Below are positions 18,768-28,600 of a stretch of DNA of 64,000 nt, piece by piece (the stretch's first letter is position 1; each line of letters opens with the position of its first letter). The notes below the pieces were generated by a model. That model saw only the letters and a program-made list of their open reading frames with translations. It searched no databases and was not told the DNA's origin. Where the stretch lies: positions 1 to 64,000 of IMG/VR virus record IMGVR_UViG_3300009448_000011. One strand, 5' to 3'. Source of the DNA: a virus. The position numbers and the translations under genes were made by a program.

Positions 18768-19648
18768 TTAAATTACAATTAATTAAAGAATTAAAAAGAA
18801 GAGTTCCTTGGATTCTAACTACATATGGAGGAGTAGAAACCTTTATTAGTTACGTTAAAGAATCTTTAAAAATAAGTAGAAATGAAACTTTTAAATCATT
18901 AACTCCTTCTCAAAAAGTAGAGTTATTTAATTTTTTAAATTTAATTTTAAAATATGAAAATGATATTTTACTTCTTTCTCCTTGGAATTTATTTATAGAC
19001 TTAAGATTAGGTATAAATTCCAATAAGTCTATAAATATTGAAGAACCTTATCAAGTATTTAATTTAAACGGTGATTTATTATATACAGTTAGATCACATT
19101 TAGGAGTTTTTGGAGAAAGCAGATTAGATAAAAACTTAATTTTAAATTCTGTAAATACTAGTGGTTACTTTTTGAAATATAAAAATTACCTAGGGCAGCC
19201 TAATATTAAATTTTTATTAATAAATCTTCATTCTAAAAATTCAACAGTATCAAATCAAGATTTTAGAATATTGGAAGAAAATACTATTAGTAATTTATCA
19301 ATTATTAATAATACAGGAAGATCTATCCCTATATTTAAAACAGATAGTACTTTAAATACATCTTCTAATTTTATATATAATAGACCAGAAAATCTTCAAA
19401 TTATTAAAAATAATGATATGTTTACATTTAATGTAACTAATTCTTGTTATTTATTAATAGAAGAGTTTGTAACTTTAACGCAAACAAAAATAACTTATCC
19501 AGACAGCAATATAGTTTTTATAAAAGATGCAAGTTCTCCTATTTTTGTAGGAAGTAATATTGATGTTACGTTACTAAATAGAATGTTTAATACAGTAGTA
19601 CAATATAGTAATAAACCATTAGATGATGTAATTACATTAACGTCTTAA
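18764..19648 (+). CDS. Hypothetical structural protein (294 aa)
   Basis: This gene starts inside the previous stop (ATGA). The first 70 residues are helical and basic (LQLIKELKRRVPWILTTYGG, SLTPSQKVELFNFLNLILKY). The remainder is beta-rich with many Asn and Ser residues. No enzymatic motif is seen. It immediately precedes the terminase gene (six-base gap), so it closes the tail/neck block. A structural or assembly protein is the most economical reading. Confidence 0.6.
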   Translation: MIKLQLIKELKRRVPWILTTYGGVETFISYVKESLKISRNETFKSLTPSQKVELFNFLNLILKYENDILLLSPWNLFIDLRLGINSNKSINIEEPYQVFNLNGDLLYTVRSHLGVFGESRLDKNLILNSVNTSGYFLKYKNYLGQPNIKFLLINLHSKNSTVSNQDFRILEENTISNLSIINNTGRSIPIFKTDSTLNTSSNFIYNRPENLQIIKNNDMFTFNVTNSCYLLIEEFVTLTQTKITYPDSNIVFIKDASSPIFVGSNIDVTLLNRMFNTVVQYSNKPLDDVITLTS

Positions 19649-19654
19649 CTATTT

Positions 19655-22600
19655 ATGAATAAATCTAATAACAATCCTAACGAACATTTTTTTAACGATT
19701 TTATTAATGAAATGACGGCGGCAAATCTACAATCACAAGGCAACATGTCTATAATTGAATTTGCTAACAGAATTATTTTTAATAATGATCCTGACTTTCA
19801 ACTTTTTCCAACACAAAAAGCAATATTAAAATCATTTTATAAAGAACCTTTAACTCAACAAGAACAAGATATTTTAGTTGATTGGGTAAAAGAAGAACGT
19901 TCTACTTGGGTTCATGATAGAAAATATATTTCTTTAGTTTTAGAAGCTGGTAGACGCGCAAGTAAAGCACTTGATTTAAATACGCTAATTGAGACTCCTG
20001 AAGGAACTAAAAAATTTAGAAATATTAAAAAAGGAGATTATGTATTTGGGGTTAAGGGAACTCCTGTTAAAGTATTAGAGGAAACTGAAATATTTCATAA
20101 TCATAATATATATGAATTAACGTTTGATGATGGTTCTAAGGTGAAATGTGATGAGGGTCATCTATGGAAAACTAAGGACAACGCTTCTAAAAAAATAGGT
20201 AATTCTACAATAAAAACAACTAAAGAAATAGTTAATAGTTTATTTATAAAAAGAAAAGACGGGACATTAGAACCTAATCATAGTATTGAATTAGCAAAAC
20301 CTTTAAAATACTCAAAACAATCTTTATTAATACATCCTTGGGTACTAGGAGTTTGGTTAGGAAATGGAACTTCTCGCAAAGGGGAAATTACAGCTAGTAA
20401 AGAAGATATTTATTTTATAATGAATAAATTTAATAAACTAGGTTACTACGTTACAGGGGAATCTAGTAATGATTATACATATAAATTTTATTCTGAAAGA
20501 TTAAATAAAGAATTACAGCAATTAAATTTATTAAAAAATAAACATATTCCTACTAAATATCTTTATTCTTCTTTAGCACAACGCATTCATTTATTAAAAG
20601 GATTAATGGATACTGACGGAACAGTATCTAAAAAAGGTAAAACGACTTTTATAAATACCAATTTTAATTTAACAGAAAGCGTGTTTAAACTTGCCGTATC
20701 TTTAGGGGCTTATGCAACTAGAGCTAAATATCCAAGCAGTTATATTACAAATAATACTAAAACATCTTCAAAAATCTATGAAGAAATAAGCTTAAGATCT
20801 GATATTTTTCCTATATCTGTACCAAGAAAGATAAAAAGATATACACCTTGTACAACTGACAATAACAAAAGATTTATTACATCTGCAATTTTAATACCTA
20901 CCTTACCTGTTAAGTGCATCACTGTTGAAGGTGGTTTATTTTTAATAAGTAATAATATTATTACTCATAATTGTAATTCTTCTTCCGCAATTATTGCTAC
21001 TACTAAAGGTGATATTACTTATGGTGAATTACATGAATTACTTTCTAAAAAACAAAAAGTAGGTATTTATACTTATGATTTTAGTAAAAATATAGTTAAA
21101 AGTTTTTTGACGTATGATATTAAAAGTGAGTTAAATGCAGTAGAGCAAACATATTTAGTAAGAACAGAAACAGGAAAAGTAGAAATAGTAAATGAGAATC
21201 ATCCTTTTCTTACATGGGGAGGAAAAAATAAACCTGTTCCATATTGGAAACAATTAAAAGATCTAAAAAAAGGAGACTTAATTGCAACATCTACGCATCT
21301 ACCTTTATTTGGGACCCACAAATTAGACAAAGACTATTTAGAAATAATAGCAATTGCGTTAACTGCGTATTCTCTGGAAGCAAATCCTCAAGGTAAAAAA
21401 GATTTTATACCTAAAATTGTTAAGTATTTTAATATAGGTATTATAAAGAAGGATAAATTTAAAGAGACACTACGTTCTTATTTAAAAAACGTAATTGACA
21501 GTCTTAGTACAGAATTATTAGGAAGTTTAGATAAAGAAAGTTTGCATACTTTATTATTTTATATTTTAAAATATGGAAGAATGCTTATGGATGAAACTGC
21601 ATTCAGAGAGAATGATGGATACAATCAAACGTTATGTATAAAGATTAGATTAGAAAAATTTGTAGGACTAATTGCCCGTCAATTTTTAAAATTTGGAATC
21701 ACTACTGATTGTGTTCCTCAAGATAAATTCAAAAAGCAATTTTGGATATATAATACAGAGAGTATACACGTACTACTAGCCACGTTTGGGTATGACATAT
21801 TTAAAGGGGAAGAATTCATAAGAAAGAAATTATGTAAAAAGAACAAAAGTTTAGTTAGTAATGGATCAACAAAAGAAAATGTATTACCTAGGGGGATACC
21901 GCATAGTTGCAAAGGAACAAATGAACCTAGCAAAAGAGGTCACAAAAATATACTACAAAAGTATCATGAAGAAAATAATACGTTAACACTGCAATTATAT
22001 GATTGGTGTACTAATGAAATTAATTGGGAATATATAGGTGAAATCACGCCATATGCAATTGAACAAACTATTGCGTTAGAAGTAGCAGATACTCATGTAA
22101 TAGGAAATGGTATTATTTCACATAATTCTACAATGGCATCTATTATTGCTTTAAAAGAATTTTATGACTTAATAATTTTAGATAACCCTCATAAACAGTA
22201 TGGAATTTTAAGTGGATCTCCTATTGCTATATTAGTAATGGCTCAATCACAAGCTCAAGTAAAAGAAACAATATTTGCTGCTATTAGAGGTTACGCAAAT
22301 AATTCTAGATATTTTACTGCGTTACAAAATAAAGGCGAAATAGAAATATTATCTGAAGAAATTAGATGTTATAGCAAGAATGTATCTATCTTTGCAAAAC
22401 ATACTAATAGTAAATCGTTGGTAGGGTATACACTTAAATGTATGTTACTAGATGAAGTTGCTAGATTTGAGACAATAGGAGAAGAAGGTAAAAATAAAGC
22501 TTTTGAAATTTGGGAAAATATTGGTGCGGGGGGTTCTACTTTTGGGCATCATTTTAAAAAAGTGGCTATATCTTCTGCTTGGGAACCTAATGATCCTATA

Positions 22601-24673
22601 GAGATTTTATATAATAGAGCCCAGAGAGATCCAAATACTCTTGCTTTTAAACTTACTACTTTTCAAGTTAATTTAAATTTAAAAAAAGGAGTTACTCCCG
22701 TTATTGTTTCTGATTATACTAACGATTTTATTAAAGCTCGTAGAGAATATGAAGGTATACGTTTTACTAAATTTAATACTTTTATTGATATAGAAAATCT
22801 AGATAAAGCAGCTACCTGCGTTAGTATTATTGATGCAATTCCTTCTCAAATAGATACTAAGACTAACACAGGATATAAGTATTATGCAGGTGTAGATATT
22901 TTAAGAATAACTCCCAATACACCAGAAGATTCTGTTAGTTTTATACATGTAGATCCTGCTTTAAAAAAAGATAGTGCAGCTTTAGCAATTGCTCGCACAG
23001 TATTGGTAGAAGATACATGGAAAATACAAATAGATGCGTTACTAAAATGGGAACCTCATACCGACAATAAAGGTTTAAAAAGAATAGTTTCTTTTATTGA
23101 TATAGAAGATAAACTAAAAGAAATTATTTCTAAAAGACGTGTCGGTAAAGTAACTTTTGATCAGTGGAATTGTTTACAAGAAGATTCTTTAATTTTAACT
23201 AAAAACGGCTTTAAACCACTTAATACTTTGCAATTACATCAAGAAGTAATATCTAATAAAGGTGTTAATAAAATAGTTAATTTAGAAAAAAAAGAGAATA
23301 TACCTACATTAAAAATAACTACAGAAAAAGGGTATGTGATTGAAGGAACATATAACCATCCTTTATTAACAACAGACAATATTTTTCAAGAATTACAAAA
23401 TTTAAATATTGGGGATAAGTTAAGATTAAATATTCCGGTAGTAACTACTGTTAATAAACAACCTAGTTTATATCAAGAACATGAAGCGTTAGTTTTAGGT
23501 TATTTAATAGCTAAAGGACATTGGGGAGATTTTAAAGATAATATAAGATTTTCTAATCTAGAAGAAGACGTTATAAATGATTATAAATTTAGTATTAAGC
23601 AACTAATAAGAACACAACCTCATGTTTATTCTAGAGTCTCTAGTAATCCTAATAATCCAATTTTGAAAGAAGTATCTGTAACTAATAAAAAGTATTATTG
23701 CAAACTAACTAAAGATTTAGATTTACAAACAGAAGATTTTAATAAAAAAATTCCCAACTATATATTTACTGCTACAAAAAAAGAAATTGGATTATTAATT
23801 TCTGGATTGTTTGAAGGAAAAGGAACTATATACATACAAGAAGCCACTTTAAAAAAATCAGCAAGATTATTTATAGAGTTAACTACTGTTTCTAAAAAAC
23901 TCAGTATTCAATTACAACAATTATTATTATATTTAGGTATTAAGTCTACTCGTAACAAATATTATAAAAAACCTTATTTTGAAGATAATATTATTTATTA
24001 CAAAGTAGTTATTTCAGACTATGATTTAATACATTTTAAAAATGCAGTAGGATTTAGGGGCTACTTAAAAAGCAATGAATTAGAAAAAGCTATTTTGTTA
24101 TTAAATACTAATACAGTAGATAATTTTAACGATAGAATTATTTCTATCAAAAAAACTATGTCTACAATTATGCATATGGAGGTTTCAGGAGATCATACTT
24201 ATTGTTCAGAATTTATAAACCACAATAGTCAATCTCTTATACAAAAATTAAATGCTCAAGGAATTGATGCTCAAACAGCTTCGTGTAGTCGAGAAAATCA
24301 ATTTATTTATTTCACTTTATTTAGAGATTTATTAGCGCATAATTATATAGTATTACCTAAGGATAGTTTATGGTCTAACAATGCAATCACAGAATTATCT
24401 GAATTAGTATTACGGCCTAATAGACAAATAATACATCCAACTGCGGGTAAAGATTTAGCGGATGCTATTGTTAATGCGGTATATCAATGTCATCAACATA
24501 TGATCCAAACTGGATTAACTTTAAATATAGGATTAAGTGCAGAAAATATTCCTTCTGTAGGATTAACGCCTCTTGCCCATATTAATGTAACAAATAGTAA
24601 AACTAGTAAAGAACGCTTAAAATTAGGCACTGCCATAGATAGACTTTATAATACTAGAGCCAGGCGTATTTAG
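19655..24673 (+). CDS. terL: Terminase large subunit precursor with three inteins
   Basis: The 1672-residue precursor collapses to a 600-residue terminase once inteins at residues 105-439, 440-824 and 1173-1524 are removed. Joined exteins give a Walker A of GRRASK (99-104) plus ST (825-826), a Walker B CMLLDE (D933, E934), and the RNase H-like nuclease acids D1100 (FIHVDPA), D1169 (KVTFDQW) and D1600 or D1603 (GKDLADAI). The enzyme should use ATP to drive DNA into procapsids and cut the concatemer. The first two inteins sit together in the ATP-binding loop and the third follows the second nuclease acid, so unspliced precursor should lack both activities. Inteins make up 1072 of 1672 residues. 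It lies between tail genes and the giant virion protein on the same strand. Confidence 0.93.
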   Translation: MNKSNNNPNEHFFNDFINEMTAANLQSQGNMSIIEFANRIIFNNDPDFQLFPTQKAILKSFYKEPLTQQEQDILVDWVKEERSTWVHDRKYISLVLEAGRRASKALDLNTLIETPEGTKKFRNIKKGDYVFGVKGTPVKVLEETEIFHNHNIYELTFDDGSKVKCDEGHLWKTKDNASKKIGNSTIKTTKEIVNSLFIKRKDGTLEPNHSIELAKPLKYSKQSLLIHPWVLGVWLGNGTSRKGEITASKEDIYFIMNKFNKLGYYVTGESSNDYTYKFYSERLNKELQQLNLLKNKHIPTKYLYSSLAQRIHLLKGLMDTDGTVSKKGKTTFINTNFNLTESVFKLAVSLGAYATRAKYPSSYITNNTKTSSKIYEEISLRSDIFPISVPRKIKRYTPCTTDNNKRFITSAILIPTLPVKCITVEGGLFLISNNIITHNCNSSSAIIATTKGDITYGELHELLSKKQKVGIYTYDFSKNIVKSFLTYDIKSELNAVEQTYLVRTETGKVEIVNENHPFLTWGGKNKPVPYWKQLKDLKKGDLIATSTHLPLFGTHKLDKDYLEIIAIALTAYSLEANPQGKKDFIPKIVKYFNIGIIKKDKFKETLRSYLKNVIDSLSTELLGSLDKESLHTLLFYILKYGRMLMDETAFRENDGYNQTLCIKIRLEKFVGLIARQFLKFGITTDCVPQDKFKKQFWIYNTESIHVLLATFGYDIFKGEEFIRKKLCKKNKSLVSNGSTKENVLPRGIPHSCKGTNEPSKRGHKNILQKYHEENNTLTLQLYDWCTNEINWEYIGEITPYAIEQTIALEVADTHVIGNGIISHNSTMASIIALKEFYDLIILDNPHKQYGILSGSPIAILVMAQSQAQVKETIFAAIRGYANNSRYFTALQNKGEIEILSEEIRCYSKNVSIFAKHTNSKSLVGYTLKCMLLDEVARFETIGEEGKNKAFEIWENIGAGGSTFGHHFKKVAISSAWEPNDPIEILYNRAQRDPNTLAFKLTTFQVNLNLKKGVTPVIVSDYTNDFIKARREYEGIRFTKFNTFIDIENLDKAATCVSIIDAIPSQIDTKTNTGYKYYAGVDILRITPNTPEDSVSFIHVDPALKKDSAALAIARTVLVEDTWKIQIDALLKWEPHTDNKGLKRIVSFIDIEDKLKEIISKRRVGKVTFDQWNCLQEDSLILTKNGFKPLNTLQLHQEVISNKGVNKIVNLEKKENIPTLKITTEKGYVIEGTYNHPLLTTDNIFQELQNLNIGDKLRLNIPVVTTVNKQPSLYQEHEALVLGYLIAKGHWGDFKDNIRFSNLEEDVINDYKFSIKQLIRTQPHVYSRVSSNPNNPILKEVSVTNKKYYCKLTKDLDLQTEDFNKKIPNYIFTATKKEIGLLISGLFEGKGTIYIQEATLKKSARLFIELTTVSKKLSIQLQQLLLYLGIKSTRNKYYKKPYFEDNIIYYKVVISDYDLIHFKNAVGFRGYLKSNELEKAILLLNTNTVDNFNDRIISIKKTMSTIMHMEVSGDHTYCSEFINHNSQSLIQKLNAQGIDAQTASCSRENQFIYFTLFRDLLAHNYIVLPKDSLWSNNAITELSELVLRPNRQIIHPTAGKDLADAIVNAVYQCHQHMIQTGLTLNIGLSAENIPSVGLTPLAHINVTNSKTSKERLKLGTAIDRLYNTRARRI
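19967..20971 (+). other. TerL intein 1: class 3 (WCT) intein in Walker A
   Basis: This intein covers precursor residues 105-439 (335 aa). It starts with Ala (ALDLNTLIETPEG), not Cys or Ser, and ends IITHN. It carries the class 3 splicing signature: Trp171 in GHLWKT (block B), Cys421 in VKCITVEG (block F) and Thr437 in THN (block G). The +1 residue is Cys440, which is also the first residue of intein 2. LAGLIDADG-like motifs are LGVWLGNG (catalytic acid replaced by Asn) and LLKGLMDTDG (intact), so the homing endonuclease is probably impaired. It is homologous to the intein in the PIF1-like helicase (shared YLYSS and LKGLMD blocks). Confidence 0.9.
20972..22126 (+). other. TerL intein 2: class 1 intein abutting intein 1
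   Basis: This intein covers precursor residues 440-824 (385 aa). It begins with a Cys1 block A (CNSSSAIIATTKGDITYGEL), has a block B ENHPFLTW and a DLKKGDLIA segment, and ends GIISHN followed by Ser825 of the extein. No extein residue separates it from intein 1. A canonical LAGLIDADG pair is not obvious in its 250-residue insert, so any endonuclease is degenerate or of another type. Boundaries follow from the HN end, Cys1 and restoration of GRRASKST. Confidence 0.85.
23171..24226 (+). other. TerL intein 3: class 1 intein in nuclease domain
   Basis: This intein covers precursor residues 1173-1524 (352 aa). It starts CLQEDSLILTKNGFKPL, has a block B YNHPLLTT, and ends EFINHN followed by Ser. 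Excision joins FDQWN to SQSLIQKL, an uninterrupted terminase nuclease segment. LAGLIDADG-like motifs read VLGYLIAKG and ISGLFEGKG, with the catalytic acid position occupied by Lys in both. The homing endonuclease is therefore predicted to be inactive while the splicing residues are intact. Confidence 0.9.
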
Positions 24674-24685
24674 ATTAAAATATAG

Positions 24686-24728
24686 GTATAAACATGCATA
24701 ATAATAAATATATTGTGCATGTTTATAC
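24686..24728. promoter_or_regulatory. 13-bp perfect inverted repeat downstream of terL
   Basis: The arms GTATAAACATGCA (24686-24698) and TGCATGTTTATAC (24716-24728) are perfectly complementary with a 17-nt AT-only-like loop. No T-run follows on either strand, so it does not look like an intrinsic terminator. It covers an alternative ATG at 24694 and ends one base before the ATG at 24730, so it could control access to that start or mark an RNA-processing site. Confidence 0.7.
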
Positions 24729-24729
24729 T

Positions 24730-25554
24730 ATGAAAGTTCCTATATACATAGATTTTAAGTTAAATACTAGTTATTTAAGGTCTAATGAATTTGATTTAAA
24801 TAAAGAAGATCCAATTGATTTATACACAGATCCTTCAAATATTACTATTGCAGACCAGCCTTATATTTTAGCGCCTCGTTATTTTATTAAAATTTATAGC
24901 CCGGCCGACCAAGATAGATTTACTATTAAAATTCCTATACATAAAAGTATTAATTCCTTACTTAAAAATCAAATCAGAGTTGTATTAGAACCTTCTCTTT
25001 CTTATGGAATTAATAGTAGCTATAAAGTAGATTATTATGAATGGATTCCTAATATTAATCTATCAGCTTCAATTTCTATTAAAAAACTTAAAACAGAATA
25101 TTGGCATGTTCCTTATTTAGATTATAATTACACTGCTAACTATAACTATAATTATAATTATAATTATAATTATAATTACATTTATGCTTCAAATTACTAT
25201 ACAGAAACGTCTTCTTTAAATTATTCCCGTCTAGTAAATAAACAAGTTCCTTCTTTACGATCTATTGTTGGAAATGTAGTTACAGACGTAATAACAGATA
25301 GTAATTTTTCAGATATATTTTGTTTTCCTTTAAATAGTTATACAGAATTTACTGAACAAATAATCACAGAAACTTTTAATTTTAATGATGAAAGTTTATT
25401 GTGGAATTTTAGCAAAGCATTAATTTCTTCTACTTTAGTTAGAGATATACAAACTGTAGATGGAGATTTAGTAGACGGGCCTACTTTATCTACAGTCAAT
25501 TATATACTTCCTTTCAGTAATACAGAATTGCTAATTCAAGAAAATTGTTCTTAA
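24730..25554 (+). CDS. Hypothetical structural protein with Asn-Tyr repeat
   Basis: I choose the ATG at 24730 (MKVPIYIDFKLNTSY) because the in-frame ATG at 24694 lies inside the arm of a perfect 13-bp hairpin and its 12 codons are just hairpin sequence. The 274-residue product is beta-rich and contains a (Asn-Tyr) dipeptide tract of about eight units encoded by a TATAAT hexamer microsatellite. No family is recognised. It stands between the terminase and the giant tape-measure-like protein, so a virion role is likely but unproven. Confidence 0.6.
   Translation: MKVPIYIDFKLNTSYLRSNEFDLNKEDPIDLYTDPSNITIADQPYILAPRYFIKIYSPADQDRFTIKIPIHKSINSLLKNQIRVVLEPSLSYGINSSYKVDYYEWIPNINLSASISIKKLKTEYWHVPYLDYNYTANYNYNYNYNYNYNYIYASNYYTETSSLNYSRLVNKQVPSLRSIVGNVVTDVITDSNFSDIFCFPLNSYTEFTEQIITETFNFNDESLLWNFSKALISSTLVRDIQTVDGDLVDGPTLSTVNYILPFSNTELLIQENCS
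25141..25176. repeat. TATAAT hexanucleotide microsatellite (Asn-Tyr tract)
   Basis: One TATAAC and five TATAAT units run in tandem within the gene at 24730-25554 and encode alternating Asn and Tyr. The unit is a multiple of three, so slippage changes protein length but not frame. Confidence 0.85.
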
Positions 25555-25663
25555 AAAAGCTCAATGGGATTTTAAATCTTTTTCTACAAAGATAGAAAGA
25601 CTAGTTTCATACTCCACCCAAACCCCTGTATTTTCACAACATTGATTTTTAATTTTCATAAAT

Positions 25664-28600
25664 ATGCAAAATATAAGCAATAATTCACCTGAAGTGTTTG
25701 GTCCTAGTTTTAAGTCTATAGAAACATTTGGCCCTAGTACTAAACAATTTGAAGATAGTAAACTAGTAGATTTTAATAATCTTAAAGCCACGAAAAAAGA
25801 TATTAATGTACTAAATTATAATCAAGAAGCAATAAATACTTCTATGAGTAATATAAAAACAATTATATCTAAGACAGCAAGTATACCTAAGGATATATTT
25901 TCTAACTTATCTTTTAGTAATAGTAATAGTAATAGTAATACAACGTCGTTACTATCTAGAGTATCTAGAGTACCAGGAGAAGCTAAAAAAATATTACAAC
26001 GTCAAGGATTAGAAGAAGAACAAGCACGTTTAGTAACTATAGGTGCTTTAGGAAGTATAGGAGTTGCTACTACAATAGGGGGAGGAGTAGGGTTAAATCA
26101 ATTAATAAAAAACCCAGCGCCTGCCCTAAATGTTCTTAAAACAATAACTAATTCTAAAGTAGGAAAAACTGGTTTAATAGGAACAGCAGCAGTAGCAGGA
26201 TTATTATTATTAAATAGTAAAAGAGGGGATGCGGCTGAAATAAGTCAAAGTATATACGCAAAAGATACTTCTTTTGAAATAGATCCCGCTGAATTTTCCT
26301 CAATAGATGCGGATACGTTTTATATAAAAAATAAAGGAAAAGTTAGATTAGAAGGGGCGGACTCTCCAGAATTATCTGTGTATGATAAAGTTCACGCCAA
26401 AACTAACAGAGAAAAATGGGAAGCCAAAAGAGCACATGAAAAAAAATTAAAAGATGTACGTAGTGATCATAAAAGATCTAAAGTAGATTATAATACTCAA
26501 GATCAAGGAAACGAAGCTAGAGCAGTTGCAGATAAATTTATTAAAAGTGCTCAAAATATTAACTTAACTATAGAAAGTCAAGATGTATATGGAAGAAAAG
26601 TAGTTTCTATAGCTAATGAAAAAGGAGAATTATTAAGTGATCGTCTAGTTAGGGAAGGATTAGCCTTTACAGAATTACCTTCTTCTGAGCATTTTGATGG
26701 TTCTGATGCAGCATACAATAGATATAATTCTATGATAGAAGCATATCAACAAAAGATTGGAATTTTTGCTAAAGAAGATTTTATAAATCCAACTGATTTT
26801 AGAAAAGGTAAAGTAGATCCTAAGATACATGGATTCAAAAAAAGACTAGAGACTGAAATTAAGTCACAAGAATTTAAAAAACAAGGATTAGCTAATAATG
26901 AATATGCGTTTATATTATCAGATGAAGATACTTATTTTACGCTTTCTGCCTCTTTAGGTGCTTCTGCGCATTATGGAGCAAGTATTGAATCTACCTTAAT
27001 GAAACAAGCCGGATATGATTCGTTAGCTAATGTAGTACCTTATAAAGGATTAGCAGAATCATTAATGGAGTACAATAATACTCTTTTAGGGAATGAACCA
27101 CTTAGTAGTTGGGAAAGATTTGCGGCCCAAGCTTACGACACAGGCTTATCTGCAGGAGGAGTTGGTAATTGGCTTAATAGAAGTGTATTTATCCCTAAAG
27201 GTTGGGGCAGATTATACAAAGATGAAATAGGAGCATTACCTTCCATTGCAGGTATTGCTGGAAAAATATTAGATGAAAGTTATTTATATTACGCAAACAT
27301 GAACCCTGACGCGGCGTTACTAGGGCAAGATTATAAGTCAGGATTAAGAAGAAACGTAATGGAAGATAAATCAGGAATGTTTCAAACTATGTTTGAAGAC
27401 ACTACCTCTTTTGCATTAGCAATGGCCCAATCTTTAGGAATGTACGTAGCAGTCACACAACCTTTAGAAATGTTAAGTGCTAATATCAGTAAATCTTATA
27501 TAGATAATACTTTACAAAGTGTATTACTAAGTAATACTGCAAGAAATGGAGGAATATTACCAATACCAAAAATACCGATAGGGAGAATAGCGGCGGAATA
27601 TTATTTTGGGTCTAATTTAGCATCGTATACGCATAAAGAAGGAGGATTAGCGTCAGCAGTATTTGAACAAAAAATATTAAAAGATACACCTGAAACACCC
27701 GCATTTTTTGCTCATAACGGAGGAGAAAAATCTGGATATAAAGTGCAATTAATGATACAAAGGGGAAGAGCAGAGACAATAATGAAAGGAATATTTAAAC
27801 CTTTCTTAATGGATGTAATTAATCCTTTCAATGCTAGTGTTTCTGGATCTATGCAAGAGCCCAATTCACCTACAGGGGCTAGAAGAATAAATAGTTATGA
27901 TCAATTTAATTTAGCAGTAGACAAATTAATTAAAACAATATCGAAACCTGTAGATTTAGATTTAAAATTCAAAGCAAACGAAAGTTTTTCTTTCAGAGGA
28001 ATTGAGAGTATACAAGTAGAGAACATTAGTGAAGATATTAAAATAGCGGCAGCTAAAAGTAACAAAAAAGAAATACATATTAAAAGAAGTGCGTTAGTGC
28101 CTGTTTCTGATTTTTCTACTTTATCTAGTGTGTATAAAAGTTCCACAAATAAAATCAACACTCATTTAATTCAAAATAATGAAGAATTATTTAAGATTTT
28201 AACTGATAAAAATGGAGCGGCACTTTCTGCAGAAGTTGCGCACAATATCATGTTTAGAAATGGAGGTAAAAAAGAAGCTTTAAAATTAGTGCCGCAAATA
28301 CAAAAAAATAAAGTTGATATTTTATTTGAAAGAAAAGAACAATTAAGAATTGCTAAGCAAGGACTTAGTAGACAATTAGGAGTACATGCAGATCAATTAG
28401 AAATTACTACAACAGGCACAGGAAGTAGATATAAAACTAATATTGCGGCAGCGTTGCAAGATATATTAGAAATGATACCTTTAAATCCATTAAAATGGGG
28501 TTTATTTAATGGATCTGCAGAATATGCAGATGAGTTTATATCAGTAGGACAACTATTTAGTTTTAGAGATGCTGCAGATTATACTGAAAGAGTATTGACA

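Noticed and set aside
24694-24729. Upstream ATG for the gene at 24730
   Set aside because: It falls inside a perfect hairpin arm and the 12 added residues are only hairpin sequence.
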